Counted from the first letter of the stretch, positions 45,285 through 54,703 are shown. The stretch: DNA of 61,566 nucleotides from Cellulosilyticum sp. (GCA_017421915.1 JAFOHG010000015.1:1-61566), one strand, 5' to 3'. Translations and numbers: made by a program. The notes: generated by a model from the sequence alone, not told the origin.

Positions 45285-45974
45285 ATGTTGTTTAGTTTTA
45301 AAAGAAAACAACGTAAGGTGATTGTTAATAATGTAGAAGTGAATCGGGAAGCAATCAAAGATGATAGTATTGATTTGAAAAAGGAGTACGTAACTGAGAT
45401 ACTAGAGAGAAAAAGACTTCCAATTGTACTATTAGATCCATTATGGCATACTGCGAAAGAGCATATAAAAAGTGGTGCAATTGATAAAGCGGAAAAAGAA
45501 CTTCAGGAGCTTTTAAAAGAGCAAGGAAGATTAAATACAGATTATAAAGAGTATACTGTCATTAAACAGAACTTTTTAAAAGAAATTCTAGTAGTTAGTA
45601 GCAAAGCACAAGATAGAAGTGATTCTACAGCACTAGAGGAACTGAATAAATTACATCAAAGTACACTAGCAGCTAATCAGAAGCTTGAAGATATAGAAAA
45701 TAGATTAGATGAGATAGATAAAGAGATAGAGATAAAAAATAAGGAAATTATATCAGAAATGATTGCGGTAGGTTATAGTTATATTGAAAGTTATAAACAA
45801 GAAGATGAAATACTTGAAGCTGAGATTACTGCTCTTAGAGAAGAGATGCTAAAGAAAACAAATAAGAAAAAAGAAAATGAGGCATTTCTAAAGGAGATTT
45901 ATAATTATCTTCATAGTATAGTAGGAAGAGAACAAATTGAGATACTGGATAAATCATTAGGAGAACATAAATAA
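45285..45974 (+). CDS. Coiled-coil hypothetical protein, 229 aa
   Basis: Not recognised. The protein has a basic N-terminus (LFSFKRKQRKV), then long heptad-like helices (about residues 60-200, rich in Leu, Glu and Lys) and an I-K-N-K-E stretch, predicting a rod-like coiled coil. There is no signal peptide or membrane segment. AGGAGGTGGG precedes the ATG. It is the first gene of a run ending in mazF, with the acpS start one base after its stop. Confidence 0.75.
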   Translation: MLFSFKRKQRKVIVNNVEVNREAIKDDSIDLKKEYVTEILERKRLPIVLLDPLWHTAKEHIKSGAIDKAEKELQELLKEQGRLNTDYKEYTVIKQNFLKEILVVSSKAQDRSDSTALEELNKLHQSTLAANQKLEDIENRLDEIDKEIEIKNKEIISEMIAVGYSYIESYKQEDEILEAEITALREEMLKKTNKKKENEAFLKEIYNYLHSIVGREQIEILDKSLGEHK

Positions 45975-45975
45975 A

Positions 45976-46374
45976 ATGGTTATTGGTGTTGGTACGGATA
46001 TTATTGAGATAAACAGAATTGAAAAAGCCATTCATAAAACTAAAAGCTTTTTGGATAAGGTATATACAGAACGTGAGCAAGAGTATTATATTATAAATCA
46101 TAAAAATATTGAGACTTTAGCTGGTTTTTTTGCAGCTAAAGAGGCAATAAGTAAAGCATTAGGAACGGGTTTTAGAAGTTTTAATATGAAAGATATTGAG
46201 ATTGTACCAAACCATCTAGGTAAACCTGAAGTTTATATTTACAACAATGCTAAAAAGCTTGCAGACGACCTAGGTATTAGTAAAGTTCATATTAGCATTT
46301 CTCATTGCAAAACTTATGCTACTGCATTTGCTATTGCCGAAGGAGGCACGCAGAATGGAATTATTAACACCTAG
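45976..46374 (+). CDS. acpS: Holo-acyl-carrier-protein synthase
   Basis: A 132-residue phosphopantetheinyl transferase that converts apo-ACP to holo-ACP using CoA. It shows the start GVGTDIIEINRIEKAI with the metal-binding Asp, FFAAKEAISKALGTGF with the second acidic ligand, and the late VHISISHCKTYATAFAI. The AcpS-NnrDE order is common in clostridia. It overlaps nnrDE by 20 bases. Its main substrate is encoded by acpP at 26555. Confidence 0.95.
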   Translation: MVIGVGTDIIEINRIEKAIHKTKSFLDKVYTEREQEYYIINHKNIETLAGFFAAKEAISKALGTGFRSFNMKDIEIVPNHLGKPEVYIYNNAKKLADDLGISKVHISISHCKTYATAFAIAEGGTQNGIINT

Positions 46375-47887
46375 TCAAATGCAAAAAGTTGACCAAATTG
46401 CAATACAAAATTACTTGATTCCTAGCATGCTCCTAATGGAGCATGCTGCTTATCAAGTTTTTTTGTATTTAAAAAAATGGGACAATCCGGAGAACATTAT
46501 CATTGTATGTGGACCGGGTAATAACGGTGGAGATGGGTTAGCCATTGCTAGACAACTTATAATGTGGAGTAGTTTTAAAGTGACAGTGATTATGACAGCT
46601 CCTTATACAACACTGACAGATGATGGAAAGTGTTACTATAAAATTTGTAAGAAGATGGGCATAGACTTAATACAACTTATAGAAGATAATAAGAAAGAAG
46701 TATTAGAAAAAATAAAAACAAGTAAAATTATAGTAGATGCTTTATTTGGAACTGGGCTTACAAGAAATATTGAAGGTTTATTTAAAGAGGTAGTAGAACA
46801 TATTAATAGAGCAGAGGGAAAAGTTATTAGTGTTGATATTCCCTCAGGAATAGATGGTTTAACAGGTGAAATTAAGGGCATATGTGTTAAGGCTGACACT
46901 ACAATTACCTTTATGAGACCTAAATTAGGATTGTATTTATATCCTGCTATCTTGTATACTGGAGAAGTAAAGGTGGAAAAAATTGGTATACCTGAAGAAA
47001 TAGTCAAGTATATTGATGTTCGAAGTTTTTCTATTGAAAAAGAAGAAATGAAAGCTTTACTTCCTCAAAGGCCTATTAGAAGTAATAAAGGGCATTTTGG
47101 AAAGGTTCTAACAATTGGAGGGTCATTAGGAATGGCTGGGGCTATATCCTTAACCAGTATGGCAGCATATAAAGTGGGGTGTGGTACTGTTACAACAGTA
47201 GTACCCAAGTGTATAATTGAAATAATGCAGCAAAAGCTTACAGAAGTAATGGCCATAGGTTTACAAGATCAAGAAGGCCATTTTGTTAAAGAAGCTGTGA
47301 TAGATTTAAAAAATATATTACCCCAATATCATATAGTTGCTATTGGACCGGGGATTGGAAGGAATAGTGAAATATTATCTTTACTTATAGCAGTACTTGA
47401 AAGCGATAAGCCATGTATTATTGATGCAGATGCGCTATATTTTATTCCAAAAGTTTTAGAGATGCTTAAGGTGCGTAAAGCGCCAACTATCGTTACACCA
47501 CATCCAGGAGAAATGGCAAGACTTGTTGGAGCGAGCATAGAGGAAATTTTAGCAAGTCCTATTAAATATGCAGTAGACTTCGCAATAAAATTTAACACAA
47601 TAACTGTGTTAAAATTAGAAAAAACGGTGATAGCTGATACAACTGGAGTCATATATATTAATAGATATGGTAATTCAGGATTAGCAAAAGGTGGTAGCGG
47701 AGATACATTAACAGGAATTATTACAGGACTTTTAGCACAGCATATGACACCAATTGACGCAGTAAAGCTAGGTGTATATCTGCAAACAAGAGCAGCAGAT
47801 TTGGCAAAAGATGTTTTATCAGAATATAGTTTTATAGCAAGTGATGTTATTCACTTTTTAAGTAAAGTATTTTTAGAGTTGACTTAA
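46355..47887 (+). CDS. nnrDE: Bifunctional NAD(P)H-hydrate epimerase / dehydratase
   Basis: A 510-residue repair enzyme. The N-terminal epimerase (NnrE, about 1-210) has CGPGNNGGDGLAIARQL and DALFGTGLTRN; the C-terminal ADP/ATP-dependent dehydratase (NnrD, about 225-510) has SNKGHFGKVLTIGGS, VTPHPGEMARL and KGGSGDTLTGIITGL. Together they repair hydrated NADH and NADPH. The start at 46355 is set by AAGGAGG 8 bases upstream, inside acpS; an upstream in-frame ATG is not supported. Confidence 0.94.
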   Translation: MELLTPSQMQKVDQIAIQNYLIPSMLLMEHAAYQVFLYLKKWDNPENIIIVCGPGNNGGDGLAIARQLIMWSSFKVTVIMTAPYTTLTDDGKCYYKICKKMGIDLIQLIEDNKKEVLEKIKTSKIIVDALFGTGLTRNIEGLFKEVVEHINRAEGKVISVDIPSGIDGLTGEIKGICVKADTTITFMRPKLGLYLYPAILYTGEVKVEKIGIPEEIVKYIDVRSFSIEKEEMKALLPQRPIRSNKGHFGKVLTIGGSLGMAGAISLTSMAAYKVGCGTVTTVVPKCIIEIMQQKLTEVMAIGLQDQEGHFVKEAVIDLKNILPQYHIVAIGPGIGRNSEILSLLIAVLESDKPCIIDADALYFIPKVLEMLKVRKAPTIVTPHPGEMARLVGASIEEILASPIKYAVDFAIKFNTITVLKLEKTVIADTTGVIYINRYGNSGLAKGGSGDTLTGIITGLLAQHMTPIDAVKLGVYLQTRAADLAKDVLSEYSFIASDVIHFLSKVFLELT

Positions 47888-47918
47888 GTTAATGTAGAGC
47901 ATATAAGGGGGGGAGTAT

Positions 47919-48368
47919 ATGCGTGCCAAAGATGTAATGATTGAAAATGTTATTTTTATTAATAAAGAAGATAAATTGGATGAGATTATTAGCGTTTTAA
48001 TGCAAAATCATGTAAGTGGTGTGCCTGTTATTGATAAAGACAACCATTTAGTTGGAATGGTAACAGAAAAAGATTTAGTAACCAAAGAAAAAGGATTAAA
48101 TATTTCATCATATATGGAGTTTATGGCGAGTATATTATTTATAGATGGGAAACTGCTTAGAAATGTCAATAAGAAAAAGATTGAGACGTTAACAGCAGAA
48201 GATGTAATGTCTACACCTGTGTATGCCGTACACTTAGAGGCTACAATAGAAGAAATTGTTTCATTGATGATGAATAGACACATTAACCGCATTCCGGTAA
48301 TTGATAAGGAGAATAAGCTAGTAGGAATAATTGGTAGAAGTGATTTGCTTCCCATACTTATGAAATAG
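47919..48368 (+). CDS. CBS domain pair protein
   Basis: A 149-residue stand-alone tandem CBS protein. CBS1 (about 1-60) has MRAKDVMIENVIFINKED, VSGVPVIDKDNHLVGMVTEKDL; CBS2 (about 85-149) has AEDVMSTPVYAVHLEA, INRIPVIDKENKLVGIIGRSDLL. Such pairs bind adenosine nucleotides and sense energy state; the partner is unknown. GGGGGGAG precedes the ATG. The same CBS/gerS/alr order may reflect an operon with the genes on both sides. Confidence 0.9.
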   Translation: MRAKDVMIENVIFINKEDKLDEIISVLMQNHVSGVPVIDKDNHLVGMVTEKDLVTKEKGLNISSYMEFMASILFIDGKLLRNVNKKKIETLTAEDVMSTPVYAVHLEATIEEIVSLMMNRHINRIPVIDKENKLVGIIGRSDLLPILMK

Positions 48369-48382
48369 TAGGGGGATTTGTA

Positions 48383-48970
48383 ATGCAAATAAAAAAGCTT
48401 ATTTTAGTGAGTTGTTGGCTAATTATAACATTCATTTTTTATGGTTGTAGTACGAAACAAAGTACATTACAAGATACAACTGATTTCTTTAGGGACTTAA
48501 AACAATATGAAGCAGTTGTGACAGTAACTTTTCTTAAAGATAAGCAACCTAATGAAGTAAAAATGAAACAAATAGCAAAAATGAATGGCGCCTATGAAAT
48601 GATTATTTTGGAGCCAGAGCATTTAAAGGATGTAAAGTTTATGTGTGATGGGCAGAAGGTTAGTGAATACTATGCAAGTATAGATAAAACTGTGGAGCAA
48701 AAAATGAATAGCGCGCAGAATGAAATACTACTGACAAGTTTTGTGAAGAGATATTTAACTAATGACAATATAAAAAAACAAGAAGTTCAACAAGGCGGGA
48801 AAAAAATGATTACATATGAAATGCCTATTGAAGGGAATTTCAAATATTTATCAAAAGAAAAGATATGGTTGGAGGAGAAAAAACTAACGCCTGTACAAAT
48901 GGTTCTATACGATAACGAAGGTAATATAACAATTGAAGTTATATATAACGAATTTAAATACAATTTTTAG
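48383..48970 (+). CDS. GerS-like lipoprotein
   Basis: A 195-residue predicted lipoprotein: signal with lipobox FYGCS (Cys about 22), then a beta-rich domain of the outer-membrane-lipoprotein-carrier (LolA-like) type with a recurring pattern VTVTFLKDKQPNEVKMKQIAKMNGAYEM, LEPEHLKDVKFMCDGQKV. In Clostridioides difficile the germination lipoprotein GerS, needed for spore cortex hydrolysis, is encoded immediately upstream of an alanine racemase; here the same order is found. That makes a GerS role plausible, but sequence identity cannot be judged by eye. GGGGG precedes the ATG. Confidence 0.72.
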   Translation: MQIKKLILVSCWLIITFIFYGCSTKQSTLQDTTDFFRDLKQYEAVVTVTFLKDKQPNEVKMKQIAKMNGAYEMIILEPEHLKDVKFMCDGQKVSEYYASIDKTVEQKMNSAQNEILLTSFVKRYLTNDNIKKQEVQQGGKKMITYEMPIEGNFKYLSKEKIWLEEKKLTPVQMVLYDNEGNITIEVIYNEFKYNF

Positions 48971-49008
48971 GACGAATGAGAAAAGTATCATTTTCTCGGG
49001 AGGTTAAA

Positions 49009-50145
49009 ATGGAAGCTCTTAGACCACGTGTAGTCGCAGAAGTTAATTTGGATGCAATTAAACATAATTATAAGCAAATAAGAAATCATGTTCCTCATGA
49101 AGTTGAGATTATGGCAATCGTTAAAGCAGATGCCTATGGCCATGGGGCTGTAGAGGTTTCAAAATTATTGCAAGAAGAAGGCGTTAATCGCTTTGCAGTA
49201 GCTATTGCAAAAGAAGGCGAAGAACTTCGTAGTCAAGGGATTACGTCACCAATTTTAATATTGGGATATACACCACGTGCTGATATTAAAACACTTATTG
49301 AAAATAATTTAACACAAACTGTTTTTTCATATGAAATGGCTAAAACTTTGTCCGATGAAGCAGGCAAACTTGGAAAAACTATTAACATTCATATAAAAGT
49401 AGATACAGGAATGGGACGTATAGGATTTTTATCTTCCCCACAAAGCGTAGAAGAAGTAAAAATGATTTCACAATTGCCTCATTTAAATATGGAAGGTATT
49501 TTTACACATTTTTCTACGGCAGATGAAGAAGATATAGCTTATACTCGTAAACAGTGGCATATTTTTGAAGGCTTTTTACAAGAATTAAGGGGAGTAGGAA
49601 TTGAACTTCCAGTTATTCATGCAGCCAATAGTGCTGCGATTATGTGTCATTCTTATACAGATTTAAATGTAGTAAGACCAGGAATTATTCTCTATGGTTA
49701 TTATCCGTCAGAATATTTAAAAGGAAAGATGATTGATATTATTCCTGCAATGACGTTGAAAACCCAAGTAGTTCATATTAAAGAATTACCAGAGAGGCAT
49801 TATATTGGTTACGGCAGAACATATTATACCCATCAAAAAACTAAAGTTGCAACCATTCCAGTAGGCTATGCAGATGGTTATTCAAGGAGATTAGGAAATG
49901 TAGGTAAAGTCTTAATTAGAGGTCAATATGCACCTATTATTGGGAATATTTGCATGGATCAATTTATGGTAGATGTTACTAATATAGATGATGTGACAGT
50001 AGAAGATGAAGTTGTTTTATTTGGAAAGCAAGGTGAAAATGAAATTTCAGTAGAAGAAATAGCAGCTCAGTTAGGGACGATTAATTATGAGATTATATGC
50101 ATGATTGGTAAAAGAGTTCCGCGTATTTATGTAAAAACAAAATAA
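49009..50145 (+). CDS. alr: Alanine racemase
   Basis: A 378-residue PLP enzyme giving D-alanine for peptidoglycan. The Schiff-base Lys is in MAIVKADAYGHGAVEV, and VDTGMGRIGF plus the second catalytic Tyr region GYGRTYYT, VPVGYADGYSRR and GNICMDQFMVD are present. The start at 49009 (MEALRPRVVAEVNLDAIKHN) is set by GGGAGG 5 bases upstream; an in-frame ATG at 48976 has no such site. It follows the GerS-like gene. Confidence 0.95.
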   Translation: MEALRPRVVAEVNLDAIKHNYKQIRNHVPHEVEIMAIVKADAYGHGAVEVSKLLQEEGVNRFAVAIAKEGEELRSQGITSPILILGYTPRADIKTLIENNLTQTVFSYEMAKTLSDEAGKLGKTINIHIKVDTGMGRIGFLSSPQSVEEVKMISQLPHLNMEGIFTHFSTADEEDIAYTRKQWHIFEGFLQELRGVGIELPVIHAANSAAIMCHSYTDLNVVRPGIILYGYYPSEYLKGKMIDIIPAMTLKTQVVHIKELPERHYIGYGRTYYTHQKTKVATIPVGYADGYSRRLGNVGKVLIRGQYAPIIGNICMDQFMVDVTNIDDVTVEDEVVLFGKQGENEISVEEIAAQLGTINYEIICMIGKRVPRIYVKTK

Positions 50146-50285
50146 AAAAGTTTTTACTCCGAGAATCCTTTATAGAAAACCTTAAAAATTTGAAAAAACA
50201 TCGTATAAAAAAAAGAAGATCAGGCAACAATGACATTAGCTAGTTACGAATGGATCACGATGTTGAGTAGGGAGTGATTTGCTTT

Positions 50286-50480
50286 ATGGCGAAAACAAGA
50301 AGTGATTCAGAAGTAACTAAAGATAAAGTCAAACAAACTACTAAAATTGATAAAAATTTTAGTAGTATGAAAAAAGGTTATAAGGAAATGGCAGCGATTA
50401 ACTTGGCCCTTTCAAATCTCTATTTTGAGGTGGAAAGTGAGGCGCAGTTTTATTATGATCGCATAGCGGAGTGTGAGTAA
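50286..50480 (+). CDS. EndoAI/MazE-like antitoxin lacking the RHH domain
   Basis: A 64-residue protein just upstream of and overlapping the mazF reading frame. Its C-terminal half, [19 protein letters not shown], resembles the MazF-binding tail of Bacillus EndoAI (MRRGYMEMAKINL). The N-terminal half is only about 28 residues, Lys/Asp/Ser-rich and probably disordered, so the ribbon-helix-helix DNA-binding domain of EndoAI is missing. The start ATG at 50286 follows GGAGTGAT; a GTG at 50274 is the alternative. Antitoxin role is inferred from position and tail. Confidence 0.75.
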   Translation: MAKTRSDSEVTKDKVKQTTKIDKNFSSMKKGYKEMAAINLALSNLYFEVESEAQFYYDRIAECE

Positions 50481-50481
50481 T

Positions 50482-50829
50482 GTGCAAGTAAAACGTGGAG
50501 ATATTTTTTATGCGGACTTAAGTCCAGTTATAGGTTCAGAACAGGGTGGTATTCGCCCAGTACTAGTAGTTCAAAATGATGTTGGCAACAAGTTTAGCCC
50601 TACGGTAATCTGTGCAGCAATTACTTCTAAGATTAATAAGGCGAAGTTACCTACACATGTAGAAATTGATGCAGCAGAATATGAACTTGTTAAAAATTCT
50701 GTTATCCTCTTAGAGCAAATTAGGACAATTGACAAAAGAAGACTAAAGGAAAAAATCTGTCACTTGGATGATAGTCTTATGGCGCAGGTAGATAAAGGAA
50801 TAAAAATCAGTTTTGCACTAAATACATAG
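50482..50829 (+). CDS. mazF: MazF/EndoA-family mRNA endoribonuclease toxin
   Basis: A 115-residue MazF toxin very like Bacillus Endo[40 protein letters not shown] and the late [17 protein letters not shown]. Members cut single-stranded mRNA at short sites. The start GTG at 50482 matches the EndoA N-terminus and lies 10 bases after GGAG; the GTG at 50473 would be 1 base from that site. It is translationally coupled to the antitoxin. Position after alr matches Bacillus, where alr-ndoAI-ndoA is also found. Confidence 0.93.
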   Translation: MQVKRGDIFYADLSPVIGSEQGGIRPVLVVQNDVGNKFSPTVICAAITSKINKAKLPTHVEIDAAEYELVKNSVILLEQIRTIDKRRLKEKICHLDDSLMAQVDKGIKISFALNT

Positions 50830-50842
50830 TACATGTATAATG

Positions 50843-50869
50843 GGAGACTTTTTATAAGTCTCCTTTTTG
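50843..50869 (+). terminator. Terminator after mazF
   Basis: GGAGACTT-tttat-AAGTCTCC followed by TTTTT. Confidence 0.9.
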
Positions 50870-51187
50870 TGTGATGTTATTGAAGAGTTTATAAAAGAGT
50901 TCACAATTTTAAGGCTGTATGTTAAAATGAATTAGTTTATTAATTAGGTATTAAAGTTTTATAAAAAGGTAAAAATCAAAAGAATAGAATTAAGTTTTTA
51001 ATAGATTTTTGCATAACTCTTCATGATATTTATATGATTAGAGTATATACTAAAAATATAGGGATGTAATGCAGTTGTACTGTGTCTCTATTCTGTTTTT
51101 GTGAACTTCTTATAAGCTAAATGAGAGGCATAATGTAAACAAAAATAATTTTTCTTAAAAGAAAAAATCAATGGGAGGTAAGAAGTT
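50870..51187 (+). other. Intergenic leader before the zinc-ribbon/clpC genes
   Basis: No gene is seen in this 318-base stretch. It holds a possible promoter (TTGCAT at 51009-51014, 18 bases, TATGAT at 51033-51038) and a weak hairpin (ATAGGGA at 51058-51064 with TCTCTAT, then TTTTTG) that could be an attenuator. No CtsR-type heptad repeat (GGTCAAA) is visible. Confidence 0.35.
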
Positions 51188-51655
51188 ATGACAGATGTAT
51201 TTAGTAAATTAGGGGAAAGTTTAAAAAGTACCATTAAAGAGGCAACACAGCAAACTCAAAAATCTGTAGATAAAGTAACTTGTAGAACAGACTTATTAAA
51301 TAAAAGAAGTGAATTAAAAAGACTTTATGAAGCTCTTGGAGAGGTACAATACAAGGCTTATATTGAGAATGAAGATAATGTAGAGCGTAATGTACTTTAT
51401 TCTAAGATTACAACATTAAAATCAGAAATTCAGAATTTAGAAGAAAAACTTGAGAAAATTGTTAATACACAAAAAAGTAGTTTTGATAGTTATAAAAGAA
51501 AAGTTAAAACTGCATGGGAAGAAGAAAAAGAAATTAAAGTTGATGATTTAAATACAGATGATGGTATTGAGATTTTAAAGGTATGCCCTGTGTGTAACAC
51601 AGGTAATCATGAGCATGCAGCTTATTGTATAAAGTGTGGCAATAAATTTGAATAA
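51188..51655 (+). CDS. Zinc-ribbon coiled-coil protein
   Basis: A 155-residue protein with a helical, coiled-coil middle (about residues 30-100) and a C-terminal zinc ribbon: CPVC and CIKC pairs (residues 131-152). No membrane segment. Function unknown. GGGAGG precedes the ATG. It lies directly before clpC, in the place where mcsA (also a zinc-ribbon protein with a UVR coil) is found in other Firmicutes, but it has only one cysteine-pair set and no clear UVR domain. Confidence 0.75.
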   Translation: MTDVFSKLGESLKSTIKEATQQTQKSVDKVTCRTDLLNKRSELKRLYEALGEVQYKAYIENEDNVERNVLYSKITTLKSEIQNLEEKLEKIVNTQKSSFDSYKRKVKTAWEEEKEIKVDDLNTDDGIEILKVCPVCNTGNHEHAAYCIKCGNKFE

Positions 51656-51707
51656 TATCAAGTTTTCTTTGCAACATGAGCACCTAAGATGAAGGAGTTG
51701 AGATGAC

Positions 51708-54167
51708 ATGGAAATTAAATTTACACCACAAGCCCAAATGTCTATAGAATATGCTGAACATATTATGACAGAGTTTAGACATGGTTACTTGGGGACAGAA
51801 CATCTTCTTGTAGGCCTCATTCATACACCTAATTCAGTAGCACAAAATGCACTTGAGGCATGTGGCATTACTGAAGAGGATCTTTTAGATAAAATTAAAG
51901 ATATTATTGGTATGGGGGGGAGTGCCTTAGCTATTACTAAGGACTTCACTCCTCGTGTAAAAAGAATATTTGAAATGAGTGGGCAATTAGCAAGACAAAT
52001 AAATAGTGATAGTATTGGCACAGAATTCCTTTTAATTGCTATTTTAAAAGAAAAAAATTGTATAGCAGTTAAACTTTTAGAAAGTTTAGGTATCAATACA
52101 AATAAGTTATTATCGGCTTTAACAGAAATACTTACTGGAAATAGTAAACAAACAGATGCAAGTTTTAGTCGAGTAAGACAAGGGAACACGGCTGTAAAAT
52201 CAACAACACCAACTTTAGATAAGTATAGTAGAGATTTAACAATGTTTGCTAGAGAAGGGAAGTTTGATCCTATTGTAGGTCGTGAAAAAGAAATTGAACG
52301 TGTTATTCAAATCTTATCTAGACGTACAAAAAATAATCCGTGTCTTGTGGGTGAACCTGGTGTAGGTAAAACTGCTGTAGTAGAGGGGTTAGCTCAAAAG
52401 ATTGCTTTAGAAGCTATTCCAGACTTATTAAAAGGAAAGCGCGTTGTATCATTAGATTTATCATCTATGATTTCAGGTACAAAGTATCGTGGTGAGTTTG
52501 AAGAACGTATTAATAAAGTTATTGAAGAAGTGCGCCTAGCGGGAGATGTTATTTTATTTATTGATGAATTGCATACAATTATTGGAGCTGGAGCAGCAGA
52601 AGGTGCAATGGATGCCTCTAATATTTTAAAGCCGTCTCTTGCACGTGGTGAAATTCAATTAGTAGGTGCTACTACATTAGATGAATATCATAAACATATT
52701 GAGAAAGATGCTGCTTTAGAAAGACGTTTCCAACCAGTACAAGTAGATGAACCTTCAGAAGAAGAGACATTAGAAATTCTTAGAGGTATTAAAGATAAAT
52801 ATGAGATGCACCATCAAGTACAGATTACAGAAGAAGCGATTGTAGCGGCTGTAAAGTTATCTACACGATATATAGCAGACCGTTATTTACCAGATAAAGC
52901 AATTGATCTTCTAGATGAAGCTTCATCTAAAGTAAGATTGAGGGCCTTTACTTCTCCTGCTAATATTAAGGATTTAGAAGATGAGTTATTAAGACTAGGT
53001 CAGGAAAAAGAAGAAGCTATTATCAATGAAGAATATGATAAGGCAAGTCAAATTAAACAAAAAGAAAATGACGTTAAAGAAAAGATTGCAAATGCTAAAG
53101 TAGAATGGGATGCAAAACATACAAAATCTAACCAAATAGTAGGTGAAGAAGAGGTTGCGGATGTTGTAAGTAGTTGGACGGGAATTCCGGTGAAGAGATT
53201 AGCCGAAGAAGAAACAGAACGTCTAAGAAACATGGAAGTTACTCTACATGAGCGTGTAGTGGGTCAAGAGGAAGCGATTAGTGCTGTAGCAAAGGCTGTG
53301 CGTCGTGGAAGAGTGGGATTAAAAGATCCTAATAGACCAATTGGCTCATTTATGTTTTTAGGTCCTACAGGAGTGGGGAAAACAGAGCTTACGAAGGCTT
53401 TAGCAGAAGCAATCTTTGGTGATGAAAATGCGATGATTCGCGTTGATATGTCTGAATATATGGAGAAACATACAGTATCTAAGATGATTGGTTCACCACC
53501 AGGATATGTTGGTTATGATGAGGGTGGTCAACTTACAGAAAAAGTACGTCGTAAACCATATTGTGTTGTTTTATTTGATGAAATTGAAAAAGCACATGGT
53601 GATGTATTTAATATTTTGTTACAGATTTTAGATGATGGTCATATAACAGATTCTAAAGGTAGAAGGGTTGACTTTAAAAATACAATTATTATCATGACTT
53701 CTAATATAGGTGCCAGAAATATTATTGCGCCTAAGAAACTTGGATTTGCTTCTTCAGAAGATGCGAATAAGTCTTATGAGGATATGAAGAAAAATGTAAT
53801 GGAAGAAGTAAAACGTACATTTAAACCAGAGTTTTTAAATCGTATAGATGAAACAATTGTATTCCATCCGTTAACAAGTGAACAAATTAGAGAAATTGCT
53901 AACATTATGATTAAACGTTTAATAGAGCGTATTAGTAAAAATGTGGGTATTCAGATTACATTAACTGATGAAAGTTTAGATTTCTTAGGTAAAAAAGGAT
54001 ACAATGAAGCATATGGTGCAAGACCGTTAAGAAGAACGATTCAGACCTATATCGAAGATAAGCTTTCTGATGAGATTTTATCTGGAAGAATAAAAGAAGG
54101 CGATTGTATTCAAGTAGATGTAGATGGTGAAGTATGCATATTTAATAAAAAAGCAGAAATTAAATAA
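51708..54167 (+). CDS. clpC: Clp protease ATP-binding subunit ClpC
   Basis: An 819-residue AAA+ unfoldase that feeds ClpP. The N-terminal repeat domain (1-150) is followed by AAA1 (Walker A GEPGVGKTA, Walker B VILFIDELH), a middle region with a UVR-like stretch (about residues 420-460), and AAA2 (Walker A GPTGVGKTE, VVLFDEIEKAH) with the ClpP-binding VGF/LGF-type region. Length is that of ClpC. It sits behind the zinc-ribbon gene, before radA, the usual clostridial arrangement, but without ctsR and mcsB. Confidence 0.95.
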   Translation: MEIKFTPQAQMSIEYAEHIMTEFRHGYLGTEHLLVGLIHTPNSVAQNALEACGITEEDLLDKIKDIIGMGGSALAITKDFTPRVKRIFEMSGQLARQINSDSIGTEFLLIAILKEKNCIAVKLLESLGINTNKLLSALTEILTGNSKQTDASFSRVRQGNTAVKSTTPTLDKYSRDLTMFAREGKFDPIVGREKEIERVIQILSRRTKNNPCLVGEPGVGKTAVVEGLAQKIALEAIPDLLKGKRVVSLDLSSMISGTKYRGEFEERINKVIEEVRLAGDVILFIDELHTIIGAGAAEGAMDASNILKPSLARGEIQLVGATTLDEYHKHIEKDAALERRFQPVQVDEPSEEETLEILRGIKDKYEMHHQVQITEEAIVAAVKLSTRYIADRYLPDKAIDLLDEASSKVRLRAFTSPANIKDLEDELLRLGQEKEEAIINEEYDKASQIKQKENDVKEKIANAKVEWDAKHTKSNQIVGEEEVADVVSSWTGIPVKRLAEEETERLRNMEVTLHERVVGQEEAISAVAKAVRRGRVGLKDPNRPIGSFMFLGPTGVGKTELTKALAEAIFGDENAMIRVDMSEYMEKHTVSKMIGSPPGYVGYDEGGQLTEKVRRKPYCVVLFDEIEKAHGDVFNILLQILDDGHITDSKGRRVDFKNTIIIMTSNIGARNIIAPKKLGFASSEDANKSYEDMKKNVMEEVKRTFKPEFLNRIDETIVFHPLTSEQIREIANIMIKRLIERISKNVGIQITLTDESLDFLGKKGYNEAYGARPLRRTIQTYIEDKLSDEILSGRIKEGDCIQVDVDGEVCIFNKKAEIK

Positions 54168-54280
54168 ATAAAAGCGAAATATTATTAAATATTCATATAC
54201 TTTTTACAATCCTTCATGTATAATAAACTCATAATATTTTTTAGACAAATATAGAAGAGTAAACATTGGAGGATTTAGCA

Positions 54281-54694
54281 ATGGCTGTTGTTAAAGAAAT
54301 AATACGTGTTGAAGAAAATGGCACACTTAGTTTTGGAAACTACGAGTTAAAAGAAAAAACTAAGGTATTAGACTTTGAAGCAGAAGGTAGGCTGTATAAA
54401 GCAAAAACTTTCTATGAAGTGACTAAATTAAAAAGAGACGGTGCACTTGTTTATGAGTCATTACCAGGAACAGCTGTTCATAATTTTAAAGTCACAGATA
54501 ATGGAGTAAGTTTTGAAGTAGAAGGAGAAGGAAGTTCTCAAATTACATTAGAACTTGAACCAGATACAGAGTATAAATTATTAATAGATGATATTATTAT
54601 TAGTAATATCAAATCAACAGTCTCAGGTAAAATTAATTTTTCTGTAGATTGTAATAAAGCATTACAACAAGTACAGTTAAAAAGAATGAAATAG
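54281..54694 (+). CDS. Conserved hypothetical protein, 137 aa
   Basis: A beta-rich soluble protein of the kind found throughout Lachnospiraceae; database names such as endosialidase for such proteins are not supported by anything seen here. Features: AVVKEIIRVEENGTLSFGNYELKEKTK and VYESLPGTAVHNF. There is no catalytic motif, signal peptide or membrane segment. The start at 54281 is set by GGAGG about 8 bases upstream; the TTG at 54266 precedes that site. It lies between clpC and radA. Confidence 0.75.
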   Translation: MAVVKEIIRVEENGTLSFGNYELKEKTKVLDFEAEGRLYKAKTFYEVTKLKRDGALVYESLPGTAVHNFKVTDNGVSFEVEGEGSSQITLELEPDTEYKLLIDDIIISNIKSTVSGKINFSVDCNKALQQVQLKRMK

Positions 54695-54703
54695 TATTAA
54701 AAA

